A DNA stretch of 38,696 bases from Marinilabiliales bacterium (GTDB taxonomy: Bacteria > Bacteroidota > Bacteroidia > Bacteroidales > DTU049): NCBI GenBank assembly GCA_002869435.1, contig PKSX01000055.1, forward strand, positions 1-38,696. Reading direction: 5' to 3'. Position numbers and translations under genes: made by a program. The notes beneath the pieces were generated by a model that was not told the origin of the DNA, did not search any database, and worked only from the letters and a program-made list of their open reading frames with translations. Of this stretch, positions 1 through 7,417 are shown piece by piece. The number at the start of each line of letters is the position of its first letter. Within the stretch, counting starts at the first letter, position 1.

Positions 1-58
1 CCATATTACCCCAGCGCTTAAATTTTCTTTCTTTTCTGAATTCAAATGCGCGACCCAT
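1..58 (-). CDS. yebC: YebC/PmpR family regulator, 5' end only
   Basis: Reading the minus strand from the ATG at 58 gives a 19-residue start, MGRAFEFRKERKFKRWGNM, that then leaves the window. This is the characteristic N-terminus of Bacteroidota YebC/PmpR proteins, in which MGRAFEFRK is followed by a basic stretch and the K/R-W-x-x-M segment. The family consists of cytoplasmic DNA-binding or translation-associated proteins. The ORF is too short for the supplied track. The identification rests only on these residues but the motif is distinctive. Confidence 0.8.
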   Translation of the reverse strand, partial: MGRAFEFRKERKFKRWGNM

Positions 59-123
59 AGTTGTATAGTTTTTATCTTGCACACAAAAGTAAGAAATTGA
101 CATTATTATTTTAAATTTTCGCA

Positions 124-155
124 AATAAAAAAGGGCTTCCGTTTCCGAAAGCCCT
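124..155 (-). terminator. Rho-independent terminator of the small lipoprotein gene
   Basis: On the minus strand AGGGCTT and AAGCCCT form a 7-bp stem (132-138 with 149-155), closed by a short loop and followed by a TTTTTTATTT tract. It begins 17 nt after the stop codon of the minus-strand gene ending at 173. It also separates that gene from yebC. Confidence 0.8.
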
Positions 156-172
156 GCAAGTAGTGTGGTATA

Positions 173-490
173 TTAACCTTTGTTGCGTTCTTGTTTGTAT
201 CCAAACCATTCTCTGAACCAGCGTTTGATGAAGAACTCACGCTTATGCTCACGATTGCGTTTTGCTTCACGCAAATTGCGGCGCATGGCTTTTCTGGTTT
301 CCTTGGTCTGGGATTTCATATGACGTTTCAGTGCCTTTTGATAAAGGACCGTGTCATTTCTTTGTCTTTTGCGCTTTTCCCTTTGAATTCTGCGCTCTCT
401 GTTATCGAGGTTGGATGTACGACATGAGTTCATGGTCATCACAGGGGCCATCAATAACAAAATCAATGCGATATACTTTACGAATTTCAT
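173..490 (-). CDS. small, very basic predicted lipoprotein
   Basis: A 105-residue product. The first 25 residues form a hydrophobic signal peptide ending in a lipobox-like NSC (Cys about residue 23), so it is probably a lipoprotein. The remainder is extraordinarily rich in Arg and Lys (runs such as RERRIQREKRKRQR) and likely helical. No family is recognised. The track begins at TTG 493; I place the start at the adjacent ATG 490. A TTG-N20-TGACTTTG promoter-like pair lies just upstream and a strong terminator follows, so it is probably a monocistronic unit. The positive charge would suit contact with LPS, nucleic acid or peptidoglycan, but that is only inference. Confidence 0.65.
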   Translation of the reverse strand: MKFVKYIALILLLMAPVMTMNSCRTSNLDNRERRIQREKRKRQRNDTVLYQKALKRHMKSQTKETRKAMRRNLREAKRNREHKREFFIKRWFREWFGYKQERNKG

Positions 491-569
491 CAAACCTGTT
501 TATTCAAAGTCACTAATCAAGGGGCGAAAATACAATTTTTTTTTAGCCTACCCAAGTTTAGTTTTCGAC

Positions 570-628
570 AACAGAAATATTTTTCTGTTAAATCACCCAA
601 TAATACCAGCGACTTTTCGTTACCTTTG
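570..628 (+). promoter_or_regulatory. promoter -7 element and upstream inverted repeat
   Basis: TACCTTTG at 621-628 matches the Bacteroidota -7 consensus TAnnTTTG and lies 25 nt before the ATG at 654. Upstream, AACAGAAA (570-577) and TTTCTGTT (582-589) form a perfect 8-bp inverted repeat with a 4-nt spacer, about where a -33 region would start. No clear TTG -33 is visible, which fits an activator- or repressor-controlled promoter. That role is inference. Confidence 0.5.
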
Positions 629-653
629 CTACAGTATTTAACGTCATCCTGAA

Positions 654-1070
654 ATGAAATATTTCACAGCAGCCATAATTATTTTAATTTTTTTTGTTTC
701 GGCCTGTAAAAAAGACGAACATAAAATGCCTTATGTGCCGGTAGATATTTACATTGACGTAAACAGCGCCATTTATAACGACATTAATGCTGTTGGCGGA
801 TACATGTATCTAACCGGAGGTTATAAAGGAATAATTATTTACCGTGCCGCCTATGATCAGTTTGTTGCCATTGAGCGCGCATGTCCGTATCATCCAACAA
901 CTGATTGCGAAAGGCTTGTAGTTGAGCCCAGCGGATTAACAATTGCAGATTCTACATGCGGATCAAGATTTCTGATCCTCGACGGCAGTATAGTAAATGG
1001 GCCGTCAACTAAACCAGCTTTGGTTTACAGCACCTATTACGACGGGCATTATTTGCATATTTATTATTAA
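654..1070 (+). CDS. Rieske-like lipoprotein with altered cluster ligands
   Basis: 138 residues. Signal peptide with lipobox FVSAC (Cys18). The middle and C-terminal parts look like a Rieske 2Fe-2S fold: CPYH at 77-80 matches the first ligand pair. TCGSRFLILDGSIVNGPS at 101-118 matches the usual CxxHGSxF...DG..V.GP segment, but with Cys102 and no second His. A further Cys85 follows the first pair. Bacteroidota carry a group of such small Rieske-like lipoproteins whose ligands depart from Cys-His/Cys-His. The protein would sit on a membrane facing the periplasm. Whether it binds a cluster is unknown. Its stop overlaps the convergent minus-strand gene by 4 bp. Confidence 0.7.
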   Translation: MKYFTAAIIILIFFVSACKKDEHKMPYVPVDIYIDVNSAIYNDINAVGGYMYLTGGYKGIIIYRAAYDQFVAIERACPYHPTTDCERLVVEPSGLTIADSTCGSRFLILDGSIVNGPSTKPALVYSTYYDGHYLHIYY

Positions 1071-1489
1071 TCGTCCTCAACTCTGCGCTGAATTCTCACC
1101 GGAAAAGTATTGTCTTGCTTATCGTCGGAAAAATCGATTTTAATTCCAAGAACTATTTCGGTAACAGAGCCAATATTTGCAGGTATTCTTTTATGTCTTA
1201 CATTCACAAAAAAACTTTCACCGGGCTTAATTTCCCCTTTTCGCCAGTTTTTTACAACGACCACTCTGTCATCAGATTCTACACCTTCAATAGTGAATGG
1301 GGAACCTGAGATATTTTTCAATACCAGCATTTGATCCGTTTCATAAAAATGCTGATGATTCTCAATCATCACCCCTGTATTCATGCCTTCTCCCTCTAGT
1401 CTTTCATTCAAAGTAGAAAGGGTTGAGGCAGACATGGCATCAAGCAGGATGGTAAAATGAATAATGAACACTTTAATAAATAAAAACAT
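1067..1489 (-). CDS. secreted Ig-like (DUF1573-like) protein
   Basis: 140 residues with a hydrophobic N-terminus (about residues 1-20) read as a signal peptide. The rest is predicted beta-rich and contains the pattern VLKNISGSPFTIEGVES followed by GEIKPGESFFVNVRHK. This resembles the strand-turn pattern of DUF1573/ASPM-type Ig-like domains, in which a reference level 'K-x-G-E-x-x-x-I-x-V' strand is common. It begins 8 nt after the stop of the upstream membrane-protein gene, so the two are likely co-transcribed. The similarity is by pattern only, and function is unknown. Confidence 0.55.
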   Translation of the reverse strand: MFLFIKVFIIHFTILLDAMSASTLSTLNERLEGEGMNTGVMIENHQHFYETDQMLVLKNISGSPFTIEGVESDDRVVVVKNWRKGEIKPGESFFVNVRHKRIPANIGSVTEIVLGIKIDFSDDKQDNTFPVRIQRRVEDD

Positions 1490-1497
1490 AAGTCTCT

Positions 1498-2544
1498 CTA
1501 TTTTGAAAACACTCTTCTGACCCAGATCGGAAGCACAACACTACCCATGATCAGATAAATATAATACGTCATAAGTCTCCACAAAATGGCCAAAACCGGA
1601 GCCATTCCCACCAGAAGAAACATGCCGAGATAATCTCCGAACAAAAATTCTGCCACACCACTTCCTCCGGGCGTTGGGCTTATCATAAGCACCACCCACA
1701 TCACAAACTGACGGCCATATAAAGCCAAATGATCGGAGAATGGTAAAAAAGCCAGTATAAGACAATTCACAATAGAAAATCTGGCAATCCATGCCACAGC
1801 AGTAGATCCAAAAGCTTTGAGCCAAAAAATAAATGGTTTACCCCTCATTTCTTTCGAAGTTGCCATTAAATCGTCACCCATTTTTTCCGCGCCGATTTTC
1901 CAGCGGCGAATTAACGGCAAACGAAAAAGCCATATCAGAAACTTCTTTACCGATTTTGGAATAATAAAAACAGCGGTAAAAATGAAAGCGGCAAGAAAAA
2001 CTATATAGAAATATCCAACCAGAAAAACAGAGTATCCTTCGAAATGGAGTCCAAATATATGAAGGTTGCCATGGAAAAAGTCGCCTGCATTGCTAAAAAA
2101 CAAGATTATCAGCGGAGCCATAAGAATAAAGAAAAATTCATCGAGAAATGAAGTGATCATTACCAACGCCGAAGCCCTGCCAAACGGGATTTTTTCCTTA
2201 TGAACAATTAACCATGCTATTGTTGCGCCCCCAACTACACTTGGCGTTAAAGCAGAAGCAAACTCCCATAACATCCATACCTGGAAACTGCTTCGCCAGC
2301 TCAGATCCTGATTGGTAATAAGCCGCAAACGGTACATATATGCAATGTCGCGCAAAGCCATTACCAGAATCCCCATGAATATCCAGAAGAAAAACCGGGG
2401 GGTAATACTGAAATTTGCAAACGCATCCTGATCAAAGGAATTCAACAAAAGATATACAGAGATACCAAGACCAATACCAACCGGGATCAGTATTTTCCAT
2501 GCAGAAAAATATTTCAGAATTCTATTTTGATCAGCTGAAGCCAT
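1498..2544 (-). CDS. lysylphosphatidylglycerol synthase TM-region (UPF0104) membrane protein
   Basis: 348 residues with about eight hydrophobic segments spread over the whole length. The segment ALTPSVVGGATIAWLI and the late SPTPGGSGVAEFLFG are hallmark motifs of the MprF/AglD-like flippase domain (LPG_synthase_TM, formerly UPF0104). There is no C-terminal aminoacyltransferase domain. These inner-membrane proteins are thought to flip lipids or accompany glycolipid and cell-wall enzymes. The track starts at 2589, but a TTG-N19-TAAATTTG promoter lies inside those first 15 codons, so I start at ATG 2544 (MASADQ). The Ig-like secreted protein follows directly and probably shares its transcript. 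Confidence 0.75.
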   Translation of the reverse strand: MASADQNRILKYFSAWKILIPVGIGLGISVYLLLNSFDQDAFANFSITPRFFFWIFMGILVMALRDIAYMYRLRLITNQDLSWRSSFQVWMLWEFASALTPSVVGGATIAWLIVHKEKIPFGRASALVMITSFLDEFFFILMAPLIILFFSNAGDFFHGNLHIFGLHFEGYSVFLVGYFYIVFLAAFIFTAVFIIPKSVKKFLIWLFRLPLIRRWKIGAEKMGDDLMATSKEMRGKPFIFWLKAFGSTAVAWIARFSIVNCLILAFLPFSDHLALYGRQFVMWVVLMISPTPGGSGVAEFLFGDYLGMFLLVGMAPVLAILWRLMTYYIYLIMGSVVLPIWVRRVFSK

Positions 2545-2556
2545 ATAATTGCTTGC

Positions 2557-2587
2557 CAAATTTACTAAAAGCACAAGATAAATCAAC
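2557..2587 (-). promoter_or_regulatory. promoter of the UPF0104 gene
   Basis: On the minus strand GTTG (2587-2584) is separated by 19 bp from TAAATTTG (2564-2557), a full match to the Bacteroidota -7 element. The start codon at 2544 is 12 nt downstream. This decides the start in favour of the internal ATG over the track's start. Confidence 0.7.
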
Positions 2588-2641
2588 AACGAATCGTTAA
2601 TTAATTATGATTTAGCGCTGCGAAACGGGTTTTCGAATGCG

Positions 2642-2649
2642 TAAATTTG
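2642..2649 (+). promoter_or_regulatory. promoter -7 element of the NlpC/P60 gene
   Basis: TAAATTTG matches TAnnTTTG exactly. It overlaps the TTG that the ORF track uses as a start at 2647, so translation must begin further on, at ATG 2656 or ATG 2668. No clear -33 element is visible. Confidence 0.55.
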
Positions 2650-2655
2650 TGTAAT

Positions 2656-3324
2656 ATGAGAAAATTAATGTCTTTTCGGAAAAATGTATGGCTTCTGGCA
2701 GTGCTGGTTGGATTAAGTTCCTGCAGTGGTTTGCGCGAACACATTAAGCAAAGACAGCTTGAAACCCATGGCCCGCCCAAAAGCATAAAGGATTATCAGC
2801 GCGATGGAACAGCCTCGAGTGATAATAGTGCAGGTGTTAGTAACAATGAAGCCAAAGACACCAATCGAGGAAATCGCACAAAAAACAGCACTGCTGTTTC
2901 CAAATACAGTGAAAAATGGAACGTTACTCTACCCGATGATGCTAATGCTGAATTCCTGAAAGAAATAGATTCCTGGCTGGGCACTCCTTATGTGTATGGT
3001 GGTGAAAGTAAAAGTGGTACAGACTGCAGTGGCATGATACAAACCATATACAAGACCATCTATGGTATTAACCTGCAAAGAAGCGCCAATGGAATGCAGA
3101 AAGACGTGAAATTTATTGCATTGCATAAGGCAGAGCTGGGCGACATAGTGTTTTTTAAAATTAACTTCCAGACAGTCGGACATGTTGCGCTCTATCTGGG
3201 CGACCGTAAATTTATTCACGCGACCGTAAATAAAGGCGTAATGATATCAAGCCTTGATGAATTGTATTATTCCAAACGATATTATAAGGTTGGAAAGATT
3301 GTTGCCATGGAAGGGAAATACTAG
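2656..3324 (+). CDS. NlpC/P60 (C40) family lipoprotein peptidase
   Basis: 222 residues from ATG 2656. A lipoprotein signal ends at LSSC (Cys23). A Ser/Asn/Lys-rich linker runs to about residue 95, and the C-terminal NlpC/P60 domain follows. The catalytic Cys124 is in GTDCSG, His176 in VGHVALYLG and the third residue His188 in FIHAT, with normal spacing. These enzymes cut gamma-D-Glu-diamino acid or related bonds in peptidoglycan stem peptides; as a lipoprotein it acts in the periplasm. ATG 2668 is a possible alternative start, because the -7 box ends at 2649. Only 4 bp separate its stop from the convergent endonuclease gene. Confidence 0.88.
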   Translation: MRKLMSFRKNVWLLAVLVGLSSCSGLREHIKQRQLETHGPPKSIKDYQRDGTASSDNSAGVSNNEAKDTNRGNRTKNSTAVSKYSEKWNVTLPDDANAEFLKEIDSWLGTPYVYGGESKSGTDCSGMIQTIYKTIYGINLQRSANGMQKDVKFIALHKAELGDIVFFKINFQTVGHVALYLGDRKFIHATVNKGVMISSLDELYYSKRYYKVGKIVAMEGKY

Positions 3325-3328
3325 CATA

Positions 3329-5578
3329 TTATTGCTTCACTACAGGATAAATACTTCTTTCACCGTCGCAATTAATTTCTATGTAATAAAACCCTGCTGG
3401 AAGATTTCCGGTTTCAATGTGAATAGGATTTCCGGAATCATTCGAAGCAATCTCTGTTATTGAAATTGTTCTTCCAAAAACATCCCGCAGGAAAATTGTA
3501 GTATTATTTCGTTTTGCACTTAATTTCACCTGTATATCTGATGAAAAAGGATTTGGGTATACAGCTATTCCCTGCTCAGGTTTGCATGAGTTTTCGCAAA
3601 TGGCCAAAACCTCTTCATGTCCGTCGATATCAGCCTGAGACAATCTGAAATACAATCCGGAATTAATATCTGCATAAAATACATATTGTTGAATCTGAGC
3701 AGAATTCCCTGCAGCAGTAAGACCGCCCAGTATTTCCCACTCATCTCCATTTTTGCTAGCCTCAATTGTATAATGAGAAGAATTGGTTTCTGAAGCAGTT
3801 GCCCAAATAAGTTTAACCATTCGATCTGAATAACATTCAGACCTGAAGTACAATAGTTCCACCGGCAACACCGAGCAACTGGTTGTATGACGTCCAAGAT
3901 CCGAAACATCATCGGTTGAAGACATTGTCCATTCGGTGCCCAGGGTTGGAAAACCTGAGGCCGGGTTTGTAGTCACCCCGCCATATACATCACTGTTTCT
4001 AACCAATGTGGCATTTACAGTTGTATTACCTCCACCGGTCCATGCTGAACCCGGATCAGTCCCTATCTCTCCAAAAATATCAGCGTATGAACCACTTGAC
4101 ACATTGTAAAGCCCCACAGCATCATCGCCATTAAAGTTTACTGCTGCATTATTAACTGCAGTTCCGGTATATGCAACAGCTGATGGGTGCTGATAAACCA
4201 CCACTGAATCAGCCATTAAAGTGCCTGAGAGAGACACATCCTGAGTTGGGGAAGATGATCCATTAGCAAATAACCTTAAACGATAATTGCTTAAATCAAC
4301 ATCCACACCGGTTCCGTTAAAAACTTCTATGTATTTATTGAAAGAAGAACCTTCAACATATTCTGAGATAATCAAATCACCTGCACATGCAGATGCAGCA
4401 CCGGTTGGAATGGTATATGAATACTCTGATGAATTACTTACATTTCCAAGATCATCCTCGGCAAGAATCTTATATGTAACCTTTGTGCCGCCGGTCTGGG
4501 CGGGAATTAGAGAGCTAATATCGTAATGATCTCCTGAAGTCAGCGACATTAGAATGGTGTCGCCAAAGCTTGTTCCATCCGTGCACCAAACCATAATTGC
4601 GGACACTATTGTTCCGTCATCGGTAATATCAGCACCAACACTTACGTCGTCATTTGATGCAGGGTTTGACGGGGTGTGTGAAACATTGGTGATAATCGGA
4701 GCAGAAACACAGTATGCTGAGGTCCAGACTTTACACACATATTCAGGGTGATCAACATATGGATTTCGGTTGTTTTGTGGTGTTGCATAAAAGATGCTGT
4801 CATTCCGTGCAATCTCCTTTGCACTTACGGGATCATTCAGGTGCCAGGACACCAACATGTCAACTACCCATTGCTTTAGATTTGAAGTGCTCGCATCAAT
4901 AACATATTGTGCATCGGTAGTTGGATAATCATTCACCCAATTGTCAATAACATCCATATATCGGGTAGCTATATAAAAATAAGCTCTTGCAAAATCACCT
5001 TTATACTCATCAATGGGTTCAAAAACAGTACCGCTGTATCCGGGAAAGCTACATGAACCTACTGCGCTTCCATTAGATGAAATATAAAATGGGCTACTTG
5101 TTTCTCCGATCGGATATGCAGCCTTTTCCTGATTTACATATTGATCGGCAGGAAACAAACAATGAACATCTGTGTACTGCGGGTTGGATGCATTATCAAA
5201 ACCACCCCACCATGAATTTGGCATAACATGTTCGCGAGAGTAGCAAGTACCTTCGGCAGCAGAACCACCTAAACACTGATCCACATAAATAGTGTACTGG
5301 TATGCCGGACTTCCTGAAGGAATATCAGAATACATATCCCAAACAATAGTATTATTTGGTGCGGGAAAAACATCTGTTACTGCATAAGCATCCCAAACAT
5401 CGAAAGCCGCACTGGTATATGGCAGTTTTGTATGTGTTGCTGAAGAAATATCTCTCAACTCTGCCCTAAGAACATCTCCTGTAAGACCTGCAGCACTATC
5501 ATAATATCCGGCAGGAATTTGAGCCCAGCCAAACAGAACGAAAAAGTTCAACAGTAAAAAAACAACCCCTTGCTTCAT
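3329..5578 (-). CDS. secreted endonuclease I with lamin-tail domain and T9SS sorting domain
   Basis: 749 residues. Signal peptide to about Ala19. Residues about 20-290 are an endonuclease I (EndA/NucM/Vvn) domain: REHVMPNSWWGG carries the His-Me-finger His117, and YTDVHCLFPADQYVN is the second conserved block, with HC where HH is common. Cys pairs suggest disulphides. An Ig-like region (about 290-395) is followed by a lamin-tail domain starting LIISEYVEGS. A domain beginning LPVELLYFRSE and a C-terminal type A T9SS sorting region (AVYPNPFSSD... to the end) complete it. The enzyme would degrade extracellular DNA/RNA as a nutrient or biofilm nuclease, on the cell surface or outside. Confidence 0.87.
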   Translation of the reverse strand: MKQGVVFLLLNFFVLFGWAQIPAGYYDSAAGLTGDVLRAELRDISSATHTKLPYTSAAFDVWDAYAVTDVFPAPNNTIVWDMYSDIPSGSPAYQYTIYVDQCLGGSAAEGTCYSREHVMPNSWWGGFDNASNPQYTDVHCLFPADQYVNQEKAAYPIGETSSPFYISSNGSAVGSCSFPGYSGTVFEPIDEYKGDFARAYFYIATRYMDVIDNWVNDYPTTDAQYVIDASTSNLKQWVVDMLVSWHLNDPVSAKEIARNDSIFYATPQNNRNPYVDHPEYVCKVWTSAYCVSAPIITNVSHTPSNPASNDDVSVGADITDDGTIVSAIMVWCTDGTSFGDTILMSLTSGDHYDISSLIPAQTGGTKVTYKILAEDDLGNVSNSSEYSYTIPTGAASACAGDLIISEYVEGSSFNKYIEVFNGTGVDVDLSNYRLRLFANGSSSPTQDVSLSGTLMADSVVVYQHPSAVAYTGTAVNNAAVNFNGDDAVGLYNVSSGSYADIFGEIGTDPGSAWTGGGNTTVNATLVRNSDVYGGVTTNPASGFPTLGTEWTMSSTDDVSDLGRHTTSCSVLPVELLYFRSECYSDRMVKLIWATASETNSSHYTIEASKNGDEWEILGGLTAAGNSAQIQQYVFYADINSGLYFRLSQADIDGHEEVLAICENSCKPEQGIAVYPNPFSSDIQVKLSAKRNNTTIFLRDVFGRTISITEIASNDSGNPIHIETGNLPAGFYYIEINCDGERSIYPVVKQ

Positions 5579-5705
5579 TGATACTAATTAAACATACAGC
5601 CGATAAATATACACAGCAAATGATGCATAAGTCAATATTTCAGCCTCAAATTAGCTAATCATGTAGATTTAACAATCTAAATCAAGATAAATAGTTGAAA
5701 TTATA

Positions 5706-5734
5706 TTGAAATCGAAAAATTGTTTATACATTTG
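5706..5734 (+). promoter_or_regulatory. promoter of the MATE leader transcript
   Basis: TACATTTG at 5727-5734 is an exact TAnnTTTG match, with TTG at 5706-5708 (18-bp spacer). Transcription would start near 5741, about 195 nt ahead of the MATE ATG, leaving an unusually long leader that carries the structured RNA described below. Confidence 0.6.
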
Positions 5735-5754
5735 CGCCACAATTTGAATTAAAT

Positions 5755-5829
5755 ATACAGCCCAATGACAACACGGATTATGACATCGGTCAATTTTACA
5801 ACCTTTTAAAGGCAGGGGCTGTATCCGTG
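5755..5829 (+). ncRNA. candidate cis-regulatory H-type pseudoknot in the MATE leader
   Basis: Two 7-bp helices interleave. P1 is ACAGCCC (5757-5763) with GGGCTGT (5816-5822). P2 is CACGGAT (5772-5778) with ATCCGTG (5823-5829). The 3' strands are directly adjacent, so the helices can stack coaxially, with an 8-nt loop 1 and a 37-nt loop 3. Loop 3 itself holds two small hairpins, TGAC-ATCG-GTCA (5781-5792) and CCTT-TTA-AAGG (5802-5812). This is the architecture of several small-molecule riboswitches. I do not recognise a known class (SAM-II, preQ1, guanidine, fluoride and ZTP signatures are not apparent). The pairing is seen; ligand sensing is inference. Confidence 0.5.
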
Positions 5830-5845
5830 ATTTTCTTTTCAATTC

Positions 5846-5876
5846 TCAGACATCCGCGGACACCCCGGATGACTGA
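5846..5876 (+). promoter_or_regulatory. stable leader hairpin, possible expression platform
   Basis: TCAGACATCCG (5846-5856) pairs with CGGATGACTGA (5866-5876), 10 of 11 positions with one A-A mismatch, around a 9-nt loop. No U-tract follows, so it is not a simple terminator. Its CGGAT (5866-5870) repeats the CGGAT of P2 in the pseudoknot and could instead pair with ATCCG at 5823-5827, giving two exclusive folds. Confidence 0.5.
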
Positions 5877-5903
5877 ATGCGTATGCCATAAAAGGCAAAA
5901 TAA

Positions 5904-5942
5904 ATGTCTGGGAAAGAACTGAAAGAACTGGAAAAATGTTAG
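5904..5942 (+). CDS. possible 12-codon upstream ORF overlapping the MATE start
   Basis: ATG 5904 opens a short frame, MSGKELKELEKC, whose TAG at 5940-5942 lies just inside the MATE gene (ATG 5936). The overlap ATGTTAG is the kind that can couple translation. There is no other evidence that it is translated. Confidence 0.2.
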   Translation: MSGKELKELEKC

Positions 5943-7375
5943 AAAAGAAAAACAAACAGAACATACTATTCGGAATCAATTTTCAAGGAATCAGAAAGGC
6001 TGGAACATTGATTGGCTCTGCAATTGCCGGGAAGGACTACGATTACACAAAAGGCAATATTTACAAGGCAATCATTTTACTTGCCATACCAATGGTTTTG
6101 GAAATGTTTATGGAGTCGCTCTTTGCGATTATGGATATTTACTTTGTATCACAGCTTGGTTCAGAAGCAGTTGCCATTGTTGGATTAACCGAGTCGATAT
6201 CAACTGTAATCTATGCAATCGGAATTGGAATTGCAGTAGCTGCTACAGCCATGATTTCGCGCAGAATTGGTGAAAAACGTCCGATAAGGGCGTCGCTGGC
6301 CGCTTTTCAGGTGATTCTGGCCACAACTATAATGTCGCTGCCTATTGCACTGACCGGCTTATTGTTTCCTGAAAACCTGCTATTAATCATGGGTGCATCT
6401 GAGCAATCGGCAAGTGATATGCATATGTACACTATGTTGATTATGGTTTCGGCACCCATTATAATGATACTTTTTGCAGCAAATGCCATTTTCCGCTCAG
6501 CCGGTAATGCTGTCACAGCCATGAAAGTACTCATATTTGCCAATGTATTGAATATTATACTTGATCCGATTTTGATTTTCGGTTTTGGTCCCATTCCGGC
6601 CATGGGATTGAAAGGTGCAGCAATTGCAACGATAATTGGCCGCTCACTGGCTGTTGGATGGCAGTTTTATGTCCTTTTTAAAGGAACATCAATTATAAAA
6701 ATCACTCGCAGAATGGTACGCTTTTCATTAAAAAGCATACTGAAAGTGTATAAACTGGCAGCAGGAGTTACCGGGCAATACTTAATCGGAACAGCCAGCT
6801 GGATTGGCCTGATGAGAATTATGGCAGAATTCGGTTCTGATATTCTGGCAGCCTATACAATTGCCATTCGTATTATGATTTTCTTCCTGCTTCCAGCTGT
6901 AGGCATTGGAAATGCTGCAGCCACTTTACTGGGACAAAATCTTGGGGCAAAAAATCCTGACCGGGCTGAAAAATCAGTTTGGAGATCTGCATATATCAAT
7001 ATGATATTCATGACTTCCTGTGGCATTGTGTTAATGGTGTTTCCAAAAGAGGTAATCGGGATCTTTACGGAAGATCCTGCAGTATTGCTCCCGGGAGCTG
7101 TCGGGCTTCAGCTTGTAAGCGGCGGCATGATTCTGTACGCCCTGGGGATGGTCTTGTTGAATTCAATAAACGCCGCAGGTGATACAGCCCGCCCTACCTG
7201 GTTTTCATTCATCGCATTCTGGATGGTGGAAATCCCTGCGGCATGGTTTTTATCGCGCCAGCCTGAAATCCAGCAAAACGGCATTTATTATGCCATTCTT
7301 CTTGGAGAGGCGGTTTTAACAGCCATTGCATTCTGGTGGTTTAGAAAAGGGAAGTGGAAGGAAGTGGAGGTTTAG
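5936..7375 (+). CDS. MATE family multidrug/metabolite exporter
   Basis: 479 residues with about twelve hydrophobic segments in two similar halves. It shows the typical MATE start of the first domain (AIPMVLEMFMESLFAIMDIYFVSQLG) and the repeat-like second-half motifs (GNAAATLLGQNLGAKNPDRAE). Members extrude organic cations or metabolites using Na+ or H+ gradients across the inner membrane. The N-terminus has a roughly 40-residue polar extension before the first helix, longer than usual, so a later start is possible, although no internal Met occurs until the first helix. It is monocistronic and preceded by a long structured leader, which suggests ligand-dependent control. The substrate cannot be told from sequence. 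Confidence 0.88.
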   Translation: MLEKKNKQNILFGINFQGIRKAGTLIGSAIAGKDYDYTKGNIYKAIILLAIPMVLEMFMESLFAIMDIYFVSQLGSEAVAIVGLTESISTVIYAIGIGIAVAATAMISRRIGEKRPIRASLAAFQVILATTIMSLPIALTGLLFPENLLLIMGASEQSASDMHMYTMLIMVSAPIIMILFAANAIFRSAGNAVTAMKVLIFANVLNIILDPILIFGFGPIPAMGLKGAAIATIIGRSLAVGWQFYVLFKGTSIIKITRRMVRFSLKSILKVYKLAAGVTGQYLIGTASWIGLMRIMAEFGSDILAAYTIAIRIMIFFLLPAVGIGNAAATLLGQNLGAKNPDRAEKSVWRSAYINMIFMTSCGIVLMVFPKEVIGIFTEDPAVLLPGAVGLQLVSGGMILYALGMVLLNSINAAGDTARPTWFSFIAFWMVEIPAAWFLSRQPEIQQNGIYYAILLGEAVLTAIAFWWFRKGKWKEVEV

Positions 7376-7389
7376 TTTTTTAGGTTCTC

Positions 7390-7404
7390 AGACTTCCGAA
7401 GTCT
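7390..7404. repeat. short palindrome between convergent genes
   Basis: AGACTT-CCG-AAGTCT is a perfect 6-bp stem with a 3-nt loop, located in the 42-bp gap between the convergent MATE and minus-strand 7418 genes. There is no U-tract on either side, so it is at best a weak bidirectional stop or mRNA 3'-end hairpin. Confidence 0.4.
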
Positions 7405-7417
7405 TAACTGTGGTATT

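Noticed and set aside
5741-5935. Known riboswitch classes (cobalamin, SAM-II, preQ1, guanidine, ZTP, fluoride) for the MATE leader
   Set aside because: I looked for their conserved boxes and found none convincing; GACTGAATGCGTATGCC only loosely recalls a B12 box.
7376-7417. Intrinsic terminator after the MATE gene
   Set aside because: The AGACTT/AAGTCT stem is short and no U-tract follows on either strand, so it is listed only as a palindrome.
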